Positions 1 through 11,483 of a stretch of DNA of 64,000 nucleotides are shown one piece after another. The stretch is from Trissonchulus latispiculum (taxonomy: Eukaryota > Nematoda > Enoplea > Enoplida > Ironidae). The DNA lies in contig JASAND010020791.1 of the NCBI GenBank assembly GCA_030248195.1, positions 1-64,000 of the forward strand, in the 5' to 3' direction. A model generated the notes under the pieces. It saw only the letters and a list, made by a program, of their open reading frames with translations. It was not told the DNA's origin and ran no database searches. A program made the translations under genes and the position numbers. How positions within the stretch are numbered: position 1 is the stretch's first letter; each line of letters begins with the position of its first letter.

Positions 1-392
1 TATATACCCTAAAAGTGGGGGCCGCCCCCAACCCTACCCCTCACTAGAAAAACCACAGGTTTGGGTAATGTCATGGTTACACGCTGCATGCTTTGTCTAA
101 TGCAAAATTAGAGAATTTGTGGTTCTCCCTCCCATTCAGGAATCAATAGTCAGATAAAAATAATAAGTGTAGAAAAGTGTTGCCACTTCTAATAGTTTCC
201 ACCTTTATTCTTACAGGCACCCTTTACAGTTCTTTCTATCTGTATCTCCCGCTGTAGGCTCTGTAATAATAAAATATTTTAACAGTTAAATTGTGATTTC
301 AAACTCATGGTAAGAGCAGTGATGATGTATATACGTTTACTGCGGTAATTAGGAACTGTATTTTGAGATTATTTTGTATATTTTCTGTCTAG

Positions 393-1241
393 ATTAACAT
401 TGCCTGGCCCATCATCTTTCTCCTGGGTTGCGCATTTTTGGTCATTTTCCCCCTGGTTAAGGAACCAGTCGATACATGTAAGTGTCCTATATAATTAAGA
501 GTAAATAATAATATTAAATATGTAAATAATACCTTTTCAGGAGTGTGACACTAAGTACTTGCAATACAATTTTTATCTGCTTCTTGAAGCTGGACACAGA
601 CATAGCTGAGTTGTTATGATGCTCTGAGCTTCAATAAGTTGTCATCATAGTATGAGGTGGGGGGGTCAGAGGAAACACTTTCGAGGTGAGGGCACACTTA
701 CTCTTCCCTTATCTGTGCACTGTGTAATTAAGAAAGTATATCTTTGACATTCTTTGTTATGATAAATTTCCGAAAAGCCACTCTCCAATTCTTAATACTT
801 TTGAAACACGAATTTCGATCAGAGCAGTGGTGAGGTGATCCGTGTGCGTTAAGTGCGCGCGTTCAAAGTCTTTTATTGATTTGGTTTATTTTCAGTGATT
901 GGTCTCGGAATTATGCTGACAGGAATTCCAGTCTATTTCATTTTTGTGCATTGGCAGTCCAAGCCTCCCTTTTTCACTCGATTAATAGGTAAATCTGCAC
1001 ATAGGTTTATGTTTTTGAATTGTTGTCTGTGATAATCAAGTAGTGTTAATTGTGCTATAATTTTCTTTTTTGTTAATTTATTATTTATATATATCAAGAA
1101 AATGAGGTAATTTTTGTATTTTTATTATCGTTTTATTATTTATATACTTATGTATGTATATACATACTTTTTGTTTTTGCAGAATCTTTCACCCTATCTG
1201 CCCAGAAGACATTGCTGGTGGTACCGGAGCATGCGGACTGA
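393..1241 (+). CDS. SLC7-family amino-acid transporter, 3' terminal exons (partial)
   Basis: These are the last three coding exons of a heteromeric amino-acid transporter light chain (LAT / y+LAT / xCT group), which exchanges amino acids across the plasma membrane with an SLC3 heavy chain. Exons are 393-477, 896-988 and 1183-1241 (stop TGA 1239-1241), each bounded by AG and GT and joined in phase. The joined product begins with a hydrophobic segment starting INIAWPIIFLLG, then LVKEPVDT. A second membrane segment, LIGLGIMLTGIPVYFIFVHW, is followed by QSKPPFF and a short tail ending VVPEHAD. The order TM11, loop with a Pro-Val pair, TM12 containing LTGxPVY, then a V-V-P tail is what SLC7A5-A11 proteins show at their C terminus. 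The rest of the gene lies upstream of the window. I cannot say which SLC7 member it is. No close AATAAA follows the stop; the first seen is at 3654. Confidence 0.85.
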
Positions 1242-2068
1242 AAAACTTTCTCCCCTGTAACTTTTGTTGTAACTTTTGGAATGGGGGGGATACATAAGTT
1301 TATCGTTATTAATCACTCATTTAATTGTCGTTTTGTTTATGTGTACCTATGTATTATGATGGCTCTTGTTATAAAAGGTTATACCTCCTCCTTTGTTATG
1401 CCAGTGTTAAATGTTGGCTTGTTGGTTGGTTGTTCTGGATTATTCCGCATGAGAAGCTATATGGGTCTAAAACAGGTCCGTTCACATATTTCGTTGACAT
1501 AATTTAATAATTCCAGACACTTGAGTGCAGTCCCGATACGGATATGGGACTATATAGCCCGGGAGGGGGGAATCCATTCGATCTATTTGGGTCGTTGGCA
1601 ATAAGGATTCCAGAGAGGTTCTGGGGAGATCCGGATTTTACGGGATCTATGTCCATCGGATTTTCCACGGAGGTAGTTTCCAAATAATTTATGATGAATA
1701 GTTTGCATTACTGATTGTACTAGCATTTATTAGCTTTGTATTTAATTTTTCTGCCCCTCCGTTGCAATGCAATTTTTTTAAATTAGCGTGCTTTCGTTGG
1801 AATATTTTAACCTCTGTAGTCTTGAAAGGTTGCATCACAATTTATACAGCTGAAAATTGCAGTCAGTTTTTGTTGTATGGTTTGGTGGGGGAGGTGTTGT
1901 TCTGACTTGTTTCAAAGAGGCTGTTATTTGTTGATTAGTTTGTAATTTATTTGTGGATGTTGTATTATTACTTATTTTTGGTTTGTTTACCCCTACCCTG
2001 CCCTAATGGCTTATGACTTACTAGCAGTGTAATTAGCTCACACTCTCATTATCAACTAGAAACAACCT
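1242..2068. other. 3' UTR / intergenic, no gene seen
   Basis: This AT-rich sequence follows the SLC7 stop codon and presumably contains its 3' UTR. Two overlapping short open frames at 1281-1507 have no recognisable content. I see no repeat or RNA gene here. Confidence 0.5.
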
Positions 2069-2343
2069 GGGGCTGATGTTATCAAGCATCTCAACCCGGG
2101 TTGAAACCCCAACCCGGGTTGAGATTGGGTTGAAACTATAACCCCGGTGTTATTAAAATCGGGTTGAATCGACGCGGGTTGAAAAAACAGGGTTGAATTT
2201 GTAATTTGAGTTGAGTTAGAACCGAATTAAGATAAGTCAACCATAAAATATTTGATAACACTAGGTTGAGCACCGGGGCTTTTGAACCCATAAATGAGTT
2301 CAGCCCGGGTTGAACTCAACCCAAGTTTGATAACGCTGGCCCC
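2069..2343. mobile_element. Small foldback element with AACCCGGGTT motifs
   Basis: A 275-bp inverted repeat. The left end reads GGGGCTGATGTTATCAAG and the reverse complement of the right end reads GGGGCCAGCGTTATCAAA. Inside, the palindromic block AACCCGGGTTGA and variants (GGGTTGAA) are repeated many times in both orientations, so one strand could form a long imperfect hairpin. No clear target-site duplication is seen, so the superfamily is unknown. Confidence 0.65.
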
Positions 2344-4250
2344 TGAGCAAGCGACCTGTCACGGGTTCAGTCAGACGTTGATATTAATATGGCATCCTGA
2401 GCTGAACTATGAGATCTACAATCTCATGGGTTGGACAGAAGAATAGATTATGCCTATTATTATGTAGAGCTTCTACTAAGCTTTTTGTTTTTGGAAATGA
2501 ATTAAGCTGTGCAGAAATGAGACACTGAAGTACCCATTTAAGCTATCCCACTTAATATTGTGTAATTCTTGTTGGGTAAATAATTAAGGTCATTGTAAGT
2601 CGTGATGTTAGTTAGTACATATGCCTTTACTATCAACATATCGAGCTTGCTAAGCGGGCTGCGTAACAACTATTATTATCTGCATTGATGTTTGCATTGT
2701 TTTTCTTTTCTATGTGTGTGGCCTTACTGATATCCCTGATGAGCCATTTTTTACTGGAATGGCTGCTATATTATTTGAACCCTTGTAGAGAAGGTTGTTC
2801 ACAACTTTCACTCTGGCAGATTTGACTGCATTTAATTGTGTCAGTGTATTCTGTTTTGTTTCTTGTTTTTTGCTCTGTTTGATTTGTTTATTTTGTTGAA
2901 ACATTGTGTAATGTTGACGATGTTATTATTGTTTTTGTTGTTTTAAGGGATTATTATTCGGGGAGGTAGGGCTTTACTTTATACGAGAGAAGTTGGCAAA
3001 CAAAGATTTGTTCGTCGCCTACTGTGTTCATCAGACGACGACAACGAAGCAGCTTTGATTGTTGATGCTTTGAGGTGTTTAAGGTCATTATTATCCGGAT
3101 TCCTAAAAAAATGGATGAAAGAGAAATTGTCACTGCAACTGTTCTGTTCTGTCACCAAAATTTTTCTAAGTAGTGATTCAATCCAAAACCTTTGATTAAT
3201 TGAATTTTTAATTTTGAAAGCATTTACATACACAGTTTCGAGCAAGCAAATTTCAAGATGATTTAAGGAGATTTATACGTTCCTATTATTCTCTTTTTTG
3301 CCTGTTGTTGTCTCATATATTTATCTGATAAGTTTTATTTTTTGCAATGTTCATTGTTCTGTGCAATTCTGCATTCTGTTTATAAAAATCAGTCGTGTGG
3401 TCAGTTCTTGTGCTTCAAGTGATTATGACCTCTGGTGGAAGTTTCAGCTGATGATATCTGCAGATTCTTTGTCGCCGTTATAATTTTTGTGGTTTGCGGG
3501 GGCGGTGGGCGTAGTTTGATTCTAAAGCTTAAAATTAAGTTTTAATTTTTCGTTTCCAATATTGGATTTAATTAAACAAATATATTTAAATTTCTTGAAA
3601 AGCATGGGTTTTTTATTCTGGTAGACTAGTCTTGAATTGCCGGAGAATCTCTGAATAAAGTTATCAAGATTTTTGTTGTGATTAGTTGGGTTGGTGAGTT
3701 CATATTAGATAAACAAGTTACCCCTAAAAGGGGCAATATTTCGCTCCAGACGAGTTCCTCTCAACGATACTGCAACATAAGAGTTTTGGATCTTTCCCAT
3801 TATCCCTTCCCTTCCCAGTGCGAAAAATTCTGAAACTTAGGCCACTCCAAAAATAATTTGGTATGTGTATATTTTTACTACCACAAGGAATTCAAACTTC
3901 ACAAACTTTTTCGATTTCTCGAAATTTCGCTTTGTAAGCAGAGACCAAAGGGAACCAAAAACACTGATTTGGTTGAAAAGTTGTAAATAGGGGTTTTATG
4001 GGTTTCAGAATGAAAACAAAAAATTACGATATTCCTTCCGGAATAAAGGAAGTAGAAATTTTCCCTTACAATACATTTTCCTGATTTTTCAAGTATGTTA
4101 ACATTTAATTTTGGTATTAACAGACGGGATAATGTCACTAGTGTTGATTCAAAGAAACATTTGAAATTTCTCTTAATTCTATGCCTCGGCTTCAGTGAAA
4201 CCTGAAACGTGCCTCGATCGCCTGAAAAGGGGAAGCGGTGAGTTTGTGTC
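2344..4250. other. Intergenic, degenerate repeat traces only
   Basis: No convincing gene. At 3720-3745 a CCCCTAAAAGGGG block, and at about 3900-4030 a stretch with CGATTTCTCGAAATTT and GACCAAAGGGAACC, resemble parts of the foldback family found further right (29943 onward), so this is probably a decayed copy. The open frame 3899-4252 (-) lies in this material and is not a gene. Confidence 0.4.
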
Positions 4251-4258
4251 ACCTCCAG

Positions 4259-5744
4259 CAGGGTTTTTTTGAATTTCGGATTTGCGTCAACCTTGCGTCC
4301 CGCTAAGTTTAAGTTGCGTCCGGTTAAGAAATTTTGCGTCCAGGTAGAATTTTTGTTTTATCGTGTTTTCTGTGCAATAAATTGATTTATTTATAAAAAT
4401 TTTGATAATTTCTTTAGTGTAACACTATTTAGACTATTTAGAAAGTTGATGCTGCTTAACATTAATGCAGGAATACAAAGGTATCTATAGAACAGCGATG
4501 AGGGCAATGTACACGGCGGGGGGTCTGGGGGGCGGAGCCCCCAGAAGTTGAAGAATTTTTTGCAATTCCAGAATAATCCGCAATGGAAATGTTTAAAACG
4601 ATTTTATTTGGCACCTGTTGCATCTAACGCAATACCTTGAGTAATTTTCAATATTATTGACATACATTTTTCCGATATTTCAATATCATACATAGTTAAA
4701 CTAACTAAAGTATTAAAAATTAATGAAATATTTAGGAATAGCATTGAGAAAAAGGTAGTAAATATCAAACATACATTCAGTTTCAAAAACTCAGAGAACT
4801 TCTGATCCCTGAAAACAGTACTGAAAGTGAGGACCGGGTGGTCTGGGGGGCGGAGCCCCCCAGTAGTTGGAGATTTTTTTGGCAATTACGGATTGAATCC
4901 GTAATGGAAATGTTTAAGAAGACTAATTTAGCGTCTGTAGCATCTAACGCATTTTGCGCGTAATTTTCGATTGTATTGACACACACTATTCTGATGTTTC
5001 AATGTTATGGATAAACTAATTACAGTATTAAAAATTAATGAAATAGTTATTAAATTAATATCACTAAGAAGAAAGGTAGTCACTAAGAAGAAAGGTAGTA
5101 CATATGAAAACACAAAGTCCATTTTCAAAACTCTGAGAATTACTGATTCCTCGAAAGATCAGTGTAAAAGATGAGCGGGGGTCTGGGGGGCGGAGCCCCC
5201 CAGAAGTTGGAGATTTTTTGCAATTAGGAATAAATCCGTAATAAAAATGTTGAAAAGAATTAATTTGGTATCTGTTACATCTAACTAAAGTATCAAATGC
5301 TATTTCGTTCTTTGCGTAAATTACAGCGTGTATGCGTGGTGTAGTTATTATTCTTCAAAATTGTGTTAAAAACTCAAATGTTCACGGTTATGCGCATTGT
5401 AATGTTTTACTTATTGATGTGAAATTTGCGAGTTCAAAAAGATCTATGGATACAGGTGGACAACGACTTAACAAATAACATTGAGACATGATCTTGCACC
5501 TTGGCATTCGACGACAAAGTGGTAAACACCAGGGGTCTGGGGGCGGAGCCCCCAGAACTCGAAGAAATTTTTGGAAAAAACGGAAAAATTGGTACTGGAA
5601 ACATTTAAAGTTTTTACTCTTACAAAAGTGAATTTTCTCCCGAAATAATGTTGCGTCTAGCTTGCGTCCCGTTAAAATTTCGCTGCGTCCAGATATATAA
5701 GAAACTTTGCGTCCAGACGCACATCTGGAACGCAAAAAACCCTG
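4259..5744. mobile_element. hAT-like non-autonomous element, copy 1
   Basis: A 1486-bp element flanked by a perfect 8-bp target-site duplication ACCTCCAG (4251-4258 and 5745-5752). Both ends start CAGGGTTTTTT when read inward, followed by blocks of GCGTCC. An 8-bp duplication with CAGGG ends fits the hAT superfamily. The interior has four copies of a unit of roughly 320-350 bp. Each carries a GC hairpin around GGGGGCGGAGCCCCC (near 4522, 4840, 5180, 5533), followed by a tract resembling AATCCGTAATGGAAATGTTT. No transposase is encoded, so this is a non-autonomous element. It is nearly identical, in inverted orientation, to 6381-8956. Confidence 0.85.
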
Positions 5745-5752
5745 ACCTCCAG

Positions 5753-6372
5753 TGGAAGCTGAAGCTGTCGTTTTCAGTTTAGGGTCTAAATTTATTCTGT
5801 GGAGTGTCAGCTTCAGTTTCAGTTCCAATAATTGTACCTTCATTTCACGTTTAGTTTGAAACTCTTAATTATTATCAGTCTCATCCTACATATTTCGCCT
5901 TCAGGTCTTAAATTTGTTTAGTTTCAGTTCAAACTAGATTTTTAGCTTCAATTTCAGTCACTAGCTTGAAAAAACAATATGAATGGCAACAGTGAATGGC
6001 AGCCACAAAAACAAAATCCAGCTTTTGCAAAATTTAAACTCCTGCAAAAAATTAGTTCAAGTCCATTTTTAAGAGTGGAACCGGCCGGTTCCAAATCCTA
6101 CAGGTTCCGGTTCCAGTTCTAAAATTCCTTCCGGTTCGGTTCCGGTTCCGGTTCCAACCGGTTCTAGTGGAACCGGTCCCAACTCTAGGTTGTACAGATT
6201 CGCTTATTACATTTTCGAATTCATCAGGTGGAATTTAGTCTGTATTCAAACTTTCGTCCGATTTGGACCAAAATTGCTTCCTCTGTGATCTTATCCAGTT
6301 CGAAAAAAACCAGAAAAAATGGTTTTTCCGGTCTCGTGCTCGCAAAAAATGTTAGTTTTGCCACAATGAATG
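5753..6372. other. Spacer between the two hAT-like copies
   Basis: No gene seen. It holds AT-rich sequence and the GGTTCC-rich simple repeat described separately. It forms the loop of a potential hairpin whose 1.5-kb arms are the two inverted elements. Confidence 0.5.
6083..6185. repeat. GGTTCC / CCGGTT simple repeat
   Basis: About 100 bp of imperfect repeats of GGTTCCGGTTCC, flanked by GTGGAACCGG on the left and by GTGGAACCGGTCCC on the right. It could be one end or the whole of a small repeat-rich element, but no target duplication is visible. Confidence 0.55.
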
Positions 6373-6752
6373 TTTTGGAGCAGGGTTTTTTGCGTCCAGA
6401 TGTGCGTCTGGACGCAAAGTTTCTTATCTGGACGCAACGAAATTTTAACGGGACGCAAGCTAGACGCAACATTATTACGGGAGAAAATTCACTTTTGTAA
6501 GAGAAAAAACTTTAAATGTTTCCAGTACCAATTTTTCCGTTTTTTCCAAAAATTTCTTCGAGTTCTGGGGGCTCCGCCCCCAGGCCCCTGGTGTTTACCA
6601 CTTTGTCGTCGAATGCCAAGGTGCAAGATCATGTCTCAATGTTATTTGTTAAGTCGTTGTCCACCTGTATCCATAGATCTTTTTGAACTCGCAAATTTCA
6701 CATCAATAAGTAAAACATTACAATGCGCATAACCGTGAACATTTGAGTTTTT

Positions 6753-7828
6753 GGTGATACTCCGGCAGGCGCACACCTAACAATTTTTCGCAATTGTCAG
6801 AAATGCTCTACTCCGGTAGGCGCACACCTTACAAAACTGAGGGCATACTGTAAAACGCTCTACTCCGGTAGGCGCACACCTTACTAAACTGAAGGTTTAC
6901 TGCAAAACGCTCTACTCCGGGAGGCGCACACCTTACAAATAGTGATTTCTTGTACTAGTGATAATATGTACTAAACTGATTGCAAACTAAAATTGCACAA
7001 CTGTTACATAATAATTAATCACCGCAACATGACAAGCAAGGTGTAAATGTAGTTGTCGGAACTAAATACAAAAGAAAAATATAACACAAAAATCTATTGA
7101 AAAGGTAAGTTCCGCCGTTACAGGCGCCAATTTTAGGAGAGAAATTTAATTTTTCTGTAATTAAGTGGACTTTCTGGCGCCAGGAACAATGCTATATATA
7201 TAAGAGGAAACAAAGTACATCTAGCCACAGTAATAGCAACACTTTACAATGGATGCTTTTCGCGGTCCCACGTTGATAGAAATTAGTACTATCTGTCAAT
7301 TAGAAGGGACTGCTTACTCTTACTCTTACTCTTACTTACTTTGGCTGCTTACTCTTGGTTTGCTTGCCATAAGAAAACCCTTTTCAAGGACTTTATTTCG
7401 GAAGTACATCGCCAATTTCCTGTCGTGTGAACTGACTTTAGTTTACATTGCTTGTTCATTTTTGTTAATATGTACATGTTAAGGTATGTTATTGCATGTT
7501 ACATATGTTTATGGATATATTCAACTTGTAATTAAATTATACCTAATGACATTACTTCATATATAACTGTTTAATGTATAAGTAAGTGTTTGCGCCAGCA
7601 GTTTAGTACATATCGTCACTTGTACAAGAAATCACTATTTGTAAGGTGTGCGCCTCCCGGAGTAGGCGTTTTGCAGTAAACCTTCAGTTTAGTAAGGTGT
7701 GCGCCTACCGGAGTAGAGCGTTTTACAGTATGCCCTCAGTTTTGTAAGGTGTGCGCCTACCGGAGTAGAGCATTTCTGACAATTGCGAAAAATTGTAAGG
7801 TGTGCGCCTACCGGAGTATCGGAGTACC
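6753..7828 (+). mobile_element. Merlin-type deletion derivative
   Basis: A 1076-bp element inserted inside the hAT-like copy 2. Comparison with copy 1 places the empty site between GAGTTTTT and AACACAATTTTG. The ends read GGTGATACTCCGG and CCGGAGTATCGGAGTACC. Each arm carries four copies of ACTCCGGTAGGCGCACACC or close variants. The flanks and arms match the longer element at 14052-16035 on the opposite strand. Most of the transposase gene is deleted, leaving its first and last codons. A clean target-site duplication is not visible. Confidence 0.83.
7249..7482 (+). pseudogene. Internally deleted Merlin transposase remnant
   Basis: A 77-codon open frame starting MDAFRGPTLIEI. Its first 22 codons match the start of the transposase gene in the element at 14052-16035. 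The sequence then passes through a (TACTCT) microsatellite into the last part of that gene, where the DNA matches the codons for YSWLACHKKTPF but is read in another frame. All three catalytic residues lie in the deleted part, so it cannot act as a transposase. Unlike the longer copy, its start region has no extra T after the codons for TICQ, so it preserves the ancestral N-terminal frame. Confidence 0.75.
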
Positions 7829-8964
7829 GAACACAATTTTGAAGAATAATAACTACACCACGCATACACGCTGCAACTTACGCAAAGAACGAAATAGCAT
7901 TTGATACTTTAGTTAGATGTAACAGATACCAAATTAATTCTTTTCAACATTTTTATTACGGATTTATTCCTAATTGCAAAAAATCTCCAACTTCTGGGGG
8001 GCTCCGCCCCCAGACCCCCCTCATCTTTTACACTGATCTTTCGAGGAATCAGTAATTCTCAGAGTTTTGAAAATGGACTTTGTGTTTTCATATGTACTAC
8101 CTTTCTTCTTAGTGACTACCTTTCTTCTTAGTGATATTAATTTAATAACTATTTCATTAATTTTTAATACCATATATAATTAGTTTATCTATAACATTGA
8201 AACATCAGAATAATGTGTGTCAATACAATCGAAAATTACGCACAAAATGCGTTAGATGCTACAGACGCTAAATTAATCTTTTTAAACATGTCCATTACGG
8301 ATTCAATCCGTAATTGCCAAAAAATTTCCAACTTCTGGGGGCTCCGCCCCCAGACCCCCGGTACTCACTTTCAATACTGTTTTCAGGGATCAGAAGTTCT
8401 CTGAGTTTTTGAAACTGAATGTATGTTTGATATTTACTACCTTTTTCTCAATGCTATTCCTAAATATTTCATTAATTTTAATACTTTAGTTAGTTTAGCT
8501 ATGTATGACATTGAAATATCGGAATGTGTGTCAATAATATTGAAAATTACTCAAGGTATTGCGTTAGATGCAACAGGTGCCAAATAAAATCTTTTTAACC
8601 ATTTCCATTGCGGAATATTCTGGAATTGCAAAAAAATTCTTCAACTTCTGGGGGGCTCCGCCCCCCAGATCCCCCGCCGTGTACATTGCCCTCATCGCTG
8701 TTCTATAGGTTCTATCGCTGTTCATCGCTGTTTCTTTGTATTCCTGCAGTAATGTTAAGCAGCATCAACTTTCTAAATAGTCTAAATAGTGTTACACTAA
8801 AGAAATTATCAAAATTTTTATAAATAAATCAATTTATTGCACAGAAAACACGATAAAACAAAAATTCTACCTGGACGCAAAATTTCTTAACCGGACGCAA
8901 CTTAAACTTAGCGGGACGCAAGGTTGACGCAAATCCGAAAACCAAAGAAAACCCTGTTTTGGAG

Positions 8965-10684
8965 GCAACTTTCATTTTACCGGTGTCGAAGCAATTGAAT
9001 GTCGGGTCCATTTCCGTTTCCGAGCTTTTAAATTTGAGTTTTAGTGTGCTTTTATCTTAGCATCCGGTCGGTCCGGACGTCCAACTATTTCGGTTACAGG
9101 GCATGGACAGGATATGACTCGATTTTCGGAAATGTTCTGATCCATGATCAAACATACTAGAGTTCGAATTAATTAGCGTTTTCCTTCCGAATCTGAAGCG
9201 TTTTTATCGCTTCAGTATCCGGTAACCGGATATTATGGGTTTTTCGAATTCTCCTCCTGAGGATTCTAAAATTATATACTTTAAATATGCTATCTTCAAA
9301 TGTTTACTCAGGACAATGGCTCTCAGTTCAGTTCTAAGATTATATATTTGGTTAGACCTTAGTATATAATGGCTGCATGAATCAACACCAAATAAGAAAT
9401 CGATTAGCAGCTACAAATAGAAACAAATATATAGCAGTTGCAAGTTAAAGCTGAAACAGAAATGTAACCGTGCAAACTAAGATAATTACAGGAAACGGTG
9501 AGATCACTCACTCCATTATCATAAACTAATTAAAGCTGCCGAGTATTAAAATAGTCGTGCGTGAATAAAATAAATAAAACGGCAGATATTCTCTTCCCAA
9601 AGACCAGAAATGCTTTCTATAAAAAGCTGCACTGCATTTAAAATTAAAGTAATTGGCATTTTGCAAATGTGGGAGGAAATAGTTTATGTATTATTATAAA
9701 TTCAGTTAGTTCTCAAGGACTATTCAGTGCCAAATCTTGGGCTCACCCGCAGATAGGAAAAATTGATTTGGCCCTACCAGACATGTGCTGGTGGGGAAAT
9801 TCTGGGAGGGGGGGTGAACCGGCGGCCGGAGGCCGCCGAAAAACTGAACTTTTCCGGTTTTTTTGCCGGAAAAACCGGAAAACCCCGGGTTCTGGGGGGG
9901 TGAGGGACCCCTCTGGGTGGGAGTGAGCTCCAGGTCTGGGGGTGAAACCTCCCAACTCTCCCCAAGCACATGTATGACCCCTTCAGGCGACAGCAACTGT
10001 GGTGTGGCACATAGTGAAAAAGTTCTCAAGGATAATATGGAGAAGATAAACTACATTCTAGACTTTGTAGCGGGGGGCAGGAATGGGACGTGAAGCGATC
10101 CAGTGGTCCTCGTAGGCCCGCCGAATTATCGAAACAACCCTACTGACTTCCGAGGTTAATCAAATGATTCTTACGTCTGTTCTTAATCGTTATGGTTCGG
10201 CAAGAATGGTAGCAAAATCTTATGGATAGTGCTGAAAAGACAAAATCTCTTTTTTGGAAAGAAATACTGCACAATATAAAACTAATACTAATGTAATCCG
10301 ATGGTCATGAATACGGAAGCCTAGTTTGTTAAAAATGCAAAGGTTATGTTGTTTCGGGGGACAATGGTGGATTGACTCTATCCTAAGGCTACTTTAAAGG
10401 CAAGCTTTAGAGCAAGTAATGAAATTCAATTCAATAAATTAAAATTTTGGAACTTAAAAATATCTTACTTGACCATTTAGCTAGCAAGTTCCAACTGATT
10501 ATATACGAGGCCCTCAAAGTAATAATGTCTCCCGTCGGGGCTTAATTGTTATATATTTTAAGCTGAAGCACTGGCACTGAGTGCACTTACAAATACCGCG
10601 ATGCCTGCGTACAATTGCAAAATCAAATAAATGAATTACCATCAACCACCATCAGCGGATCAGAAAAGACAGTGTTTTGCTCAT
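8965..10684. other. Intergenic, no gene supported
   Basis: AT-rich sequence with an isolated GC-rich stretch at about 9775-9965 containing GGGGGGTGAACCGGCGGCCG and GGCCGCCGAAAAACTG, probably a repeat fragment. Open frames on both strands at 9669-10093 come from this GC stretch and show no protein family features. Confidence 0.45.
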
Positions 10685-11165
10685 AACACCCTCTGCGCAA
10701 TCCCGCTTCAAAAATTCTAAACTTCCATACAGGGCAGTTGTAGTCGATTTCTCACAATTGAACAGTAGCTGCATGGCTCTAGTATGTGCTTTCATTCAAA
10801 AGATCTCGTTGAGTTCTACAGTTTTGCTTTTTGAAGCAACTTTCTAGCTCTTTTGTGTTCTGGGATATAGCCGATTTCCTTATTTTGGCGTTGAAAACTT
10901 GTCATTTTTGCAGAAATCAAACCATTTCTTGAGCTACGCAAGCCGTAAAATTAACTAAGGGTATCGATTTGAAGGTTTCGTCGGGGCCGATTATCCGTGA
11001 CATGATAATTTTCCAACTGCTATCCCGCACGATGCTAGGCCACGATACGAAAAAATGTAGTTTTTGCAAAAACATGACAAAATTTTTCAAACCACCAAAT
11101 TATGGAGCATTTACTATGCAAGCTACAGGGTTTCCACTTGATAATACCAAATATGACAAGTTGAA
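10685..11165. repeat. Diverged copy of the 11580-12030 repeat arm
   Basis: This stretch aligns by eye, with many substitutions, to the left arm of the palindromic element that begins at 11484. Shared blocks in the same order are CTCTGCGCAATCCCG, TTGAAAACTTGTCATTTTTG, TTATCCG..CATGAT and ATTATGGAGC.TTTAC. It appears to be an older solo fragment of that family. Confidence 0.6.
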
Positions 11166-11384
11166 ATAACTAAGTCAAAATGTTTCTAACTACACCATAC
11201 ATAAGTTGACTTCAAGCACAGCCTAACGTTTAAACTAAATTGGCGTGGAAGGAAGGAAAGACAAGGGAAAACGGAAAATTAGACGACAGAGTTAAAAACA
11301 GAAAACAGAATTCATTGAATTAGTTGGTATTTTGTTTGAACAAATTCGGAAGTAATTGCAATGAAGTTAAAATTTTTCGATAGA

Positions 11385-11461
11385 ATCGGCTCGGCTAGGC
11401 TCGGCTCGGCTCGGAAGCCGAGCCGAGTCGAGCCGAGCCGATCCGAGCCGAGCCGCGAGCC
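11385..11461. repeat. CGGCT/AGCCG simple repeat
   Basis: About 75 bp of short repeats of GGCTC and its complement GAGCC in both orientations, so the tract can fold on itself. The flanks are AT-rich. Confidence 0.8.
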
Positions 11462-11483
11462 AAAATCCTCATCTCTACCTCAA

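Larger units (their letters stand above)
6381..8956. mobile_element. hAT-like non-autonomous element, copy 2 (inverted, with nested insertion)
   Basis: This is a second copy of the 4259-5744 element in the opposite orientation, with its own perfect 8-bp target-site duplication TTTTGGAG (6373-6380 and 8957-8964). It starts CAGGGTTTTTTGCGTCC and ends with the reverse complement of a CAGGGTTTTC terminus. Without the nested element at 6753-7828 it would be 1500 bp, almost the same as copy 1. Distinct duplications show that the two copies are independent insertions and not an inverted segmental duplication. The internal GGGGGCTCCGCCCCC hairpins are conserved near 6570, 8000, 8340 and 8655. Confidence 0.87.

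Noticed and set aside
6224..6732. Open frames spanning the left end of hAT-like copy 2
   Set aside because: They run across the transposon boundary and the same translated end recurs in copy 1; they encode no transposase motif.
9669..10093. Cluster of overlapping open frames on both strands
   Set aside because: They come from one GC-rich repeat-like stretch open in several frames, with no family motif and no start context in common.
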